Shown here: one piece after another, positions 63,789 through 64,000 of the stretch
Position numbering within the stretch: position 1 is the first letter of the stretch
Layout of the letters: the number at the start of each line of letters is the position of its first letter
From: Simmondsia chinensis
Taxonomy: Eukaryota > Streptophyta > Magnoliopsida > Caryophyllales > Simmondsiaceae
Direction of reading: 5' to 3'
Assembly (NCBI GenBank): GCA_018398585.1
Contig: JAGTTD010000015.1
Location: forward strand, 2,733,001-2,797,000
Length of the DNA stretch: 64,000 bases
Position numbers and translations under genes: made by a program
The notes under the pieces: model-generated
What the model saw: the letters and a program-made list of their open reading frames with translations, nothing else
The model's database searches: none
What the model was told of the DNA's origin: nothing

Positions 63789-64000
63789 GTGAAGAAATGT
63801 TTTGCCTCAGTTTTCGTTTAGTTTTGATACGGAGCGAGTAGTGAAGAGTTTATGGAGTTATTGGACTGCCAGAAATCCAAGCGAGTGGGATGGAAACTCT
63901 AATTTGCGTTGTTAACTTCAGAAGGCTGTAACTTTTGTTCCGTAAGAAGTTGTGGGGCGAATTACCTGTCAAATTGAAGCTCTCGGACTGAAATATGCAA
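63789..64000 (+). other. Start of intron 1 of the NSL1-like gene
   Basis: The sequence after the GTGAAG donor has stops in the continuing frame and no protein similarity, as expected of an intron. No acceptor is called within the window. Confidence 0.6.

Overview
This window is nuclear DNA from a flowering plant, most likely a eudicot. Protein-coding content is sparse. Genes have plant-type introns, and AT-rich intergenic DNA is packed with SINEs, MITEs, LTR and LINE remnants and Mutator-like (MULE) DNA. The species cannot be named from the sequence.

Four host genes are supported. (1) 3073-3573 (+): a 166-residue class II (group VIII) ERF repressor, ERF12/ERF9-like, with two EAR motifs. (2) 17678-23509 (-): a five-exon Yippee-like zinc-binding protein of 127 residues, recovered by splicing. 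(3) 41636-42382 (+): a second EAR-type ERF of 248 residues, ERF11/ERF4/ERF8-like. (4) 63516-63788 (+): the first coding exon of an NSL1-like MACPF gene that runs off the right edge. The order ERF12-like, ERF11-like, NSL1-like matches the neighbouring Arabidopsis loci At1g28360, At1g28370 and At1g28380 (recalled, not searched). The window therefore looks like an ancestral block stretched by transposons to about 60 kb, with a Yippee-like gene between the two ERFs.

The transposon-rich middle (about 30.4-38.3 kb) holds two large pieces. The left piece is a minus-strand MULE remnant with the C-terminal zinc knuckle of a transposase and a captured plant mobile domain (PMD/MAIN-like) gene. That gene can be reassembled into six exons and is broken by three in-frame stops and a lost splice acceptor. 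The right piece is the 3' part of a Ty3/gypsy element, probably Tat-type, with a polypurine tract and 3' LTR. Its long untranslated region is made of three successive minisatellites (142, 90 and 75 bp units). Every unit is built from short hairpins, and in several the stem has changed on both sides so that pairing is kept.

A second theme is a SINE superfamily sharing one 3' end (a GGTCCTYGGAAA-type stretch, then CTGCGTACATC, then a TTG-repeat tail). About eighteen copies are seen. Several carry a 5S rRNA-derived head, two carry an unrelated head, and one 605-bp element ends in the same tail. Other mobile DNA includes tRNA-type SINEs with poly(A), LINE 3' ends, a small LTR element with 107-bp LTRs, an hAT-type MITE with an 8-bp duplication, and at least five MITE families, many nested in one another. 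There are also five long G or C homopolymers (up to 43 G) and a short plastid-type 23S rRNA fragment.

No functional tRNA or rRNA gene, CRISPR array or organellar gene block was seen. Stretches described as empty are AT-rich DNA in which I see no gene.
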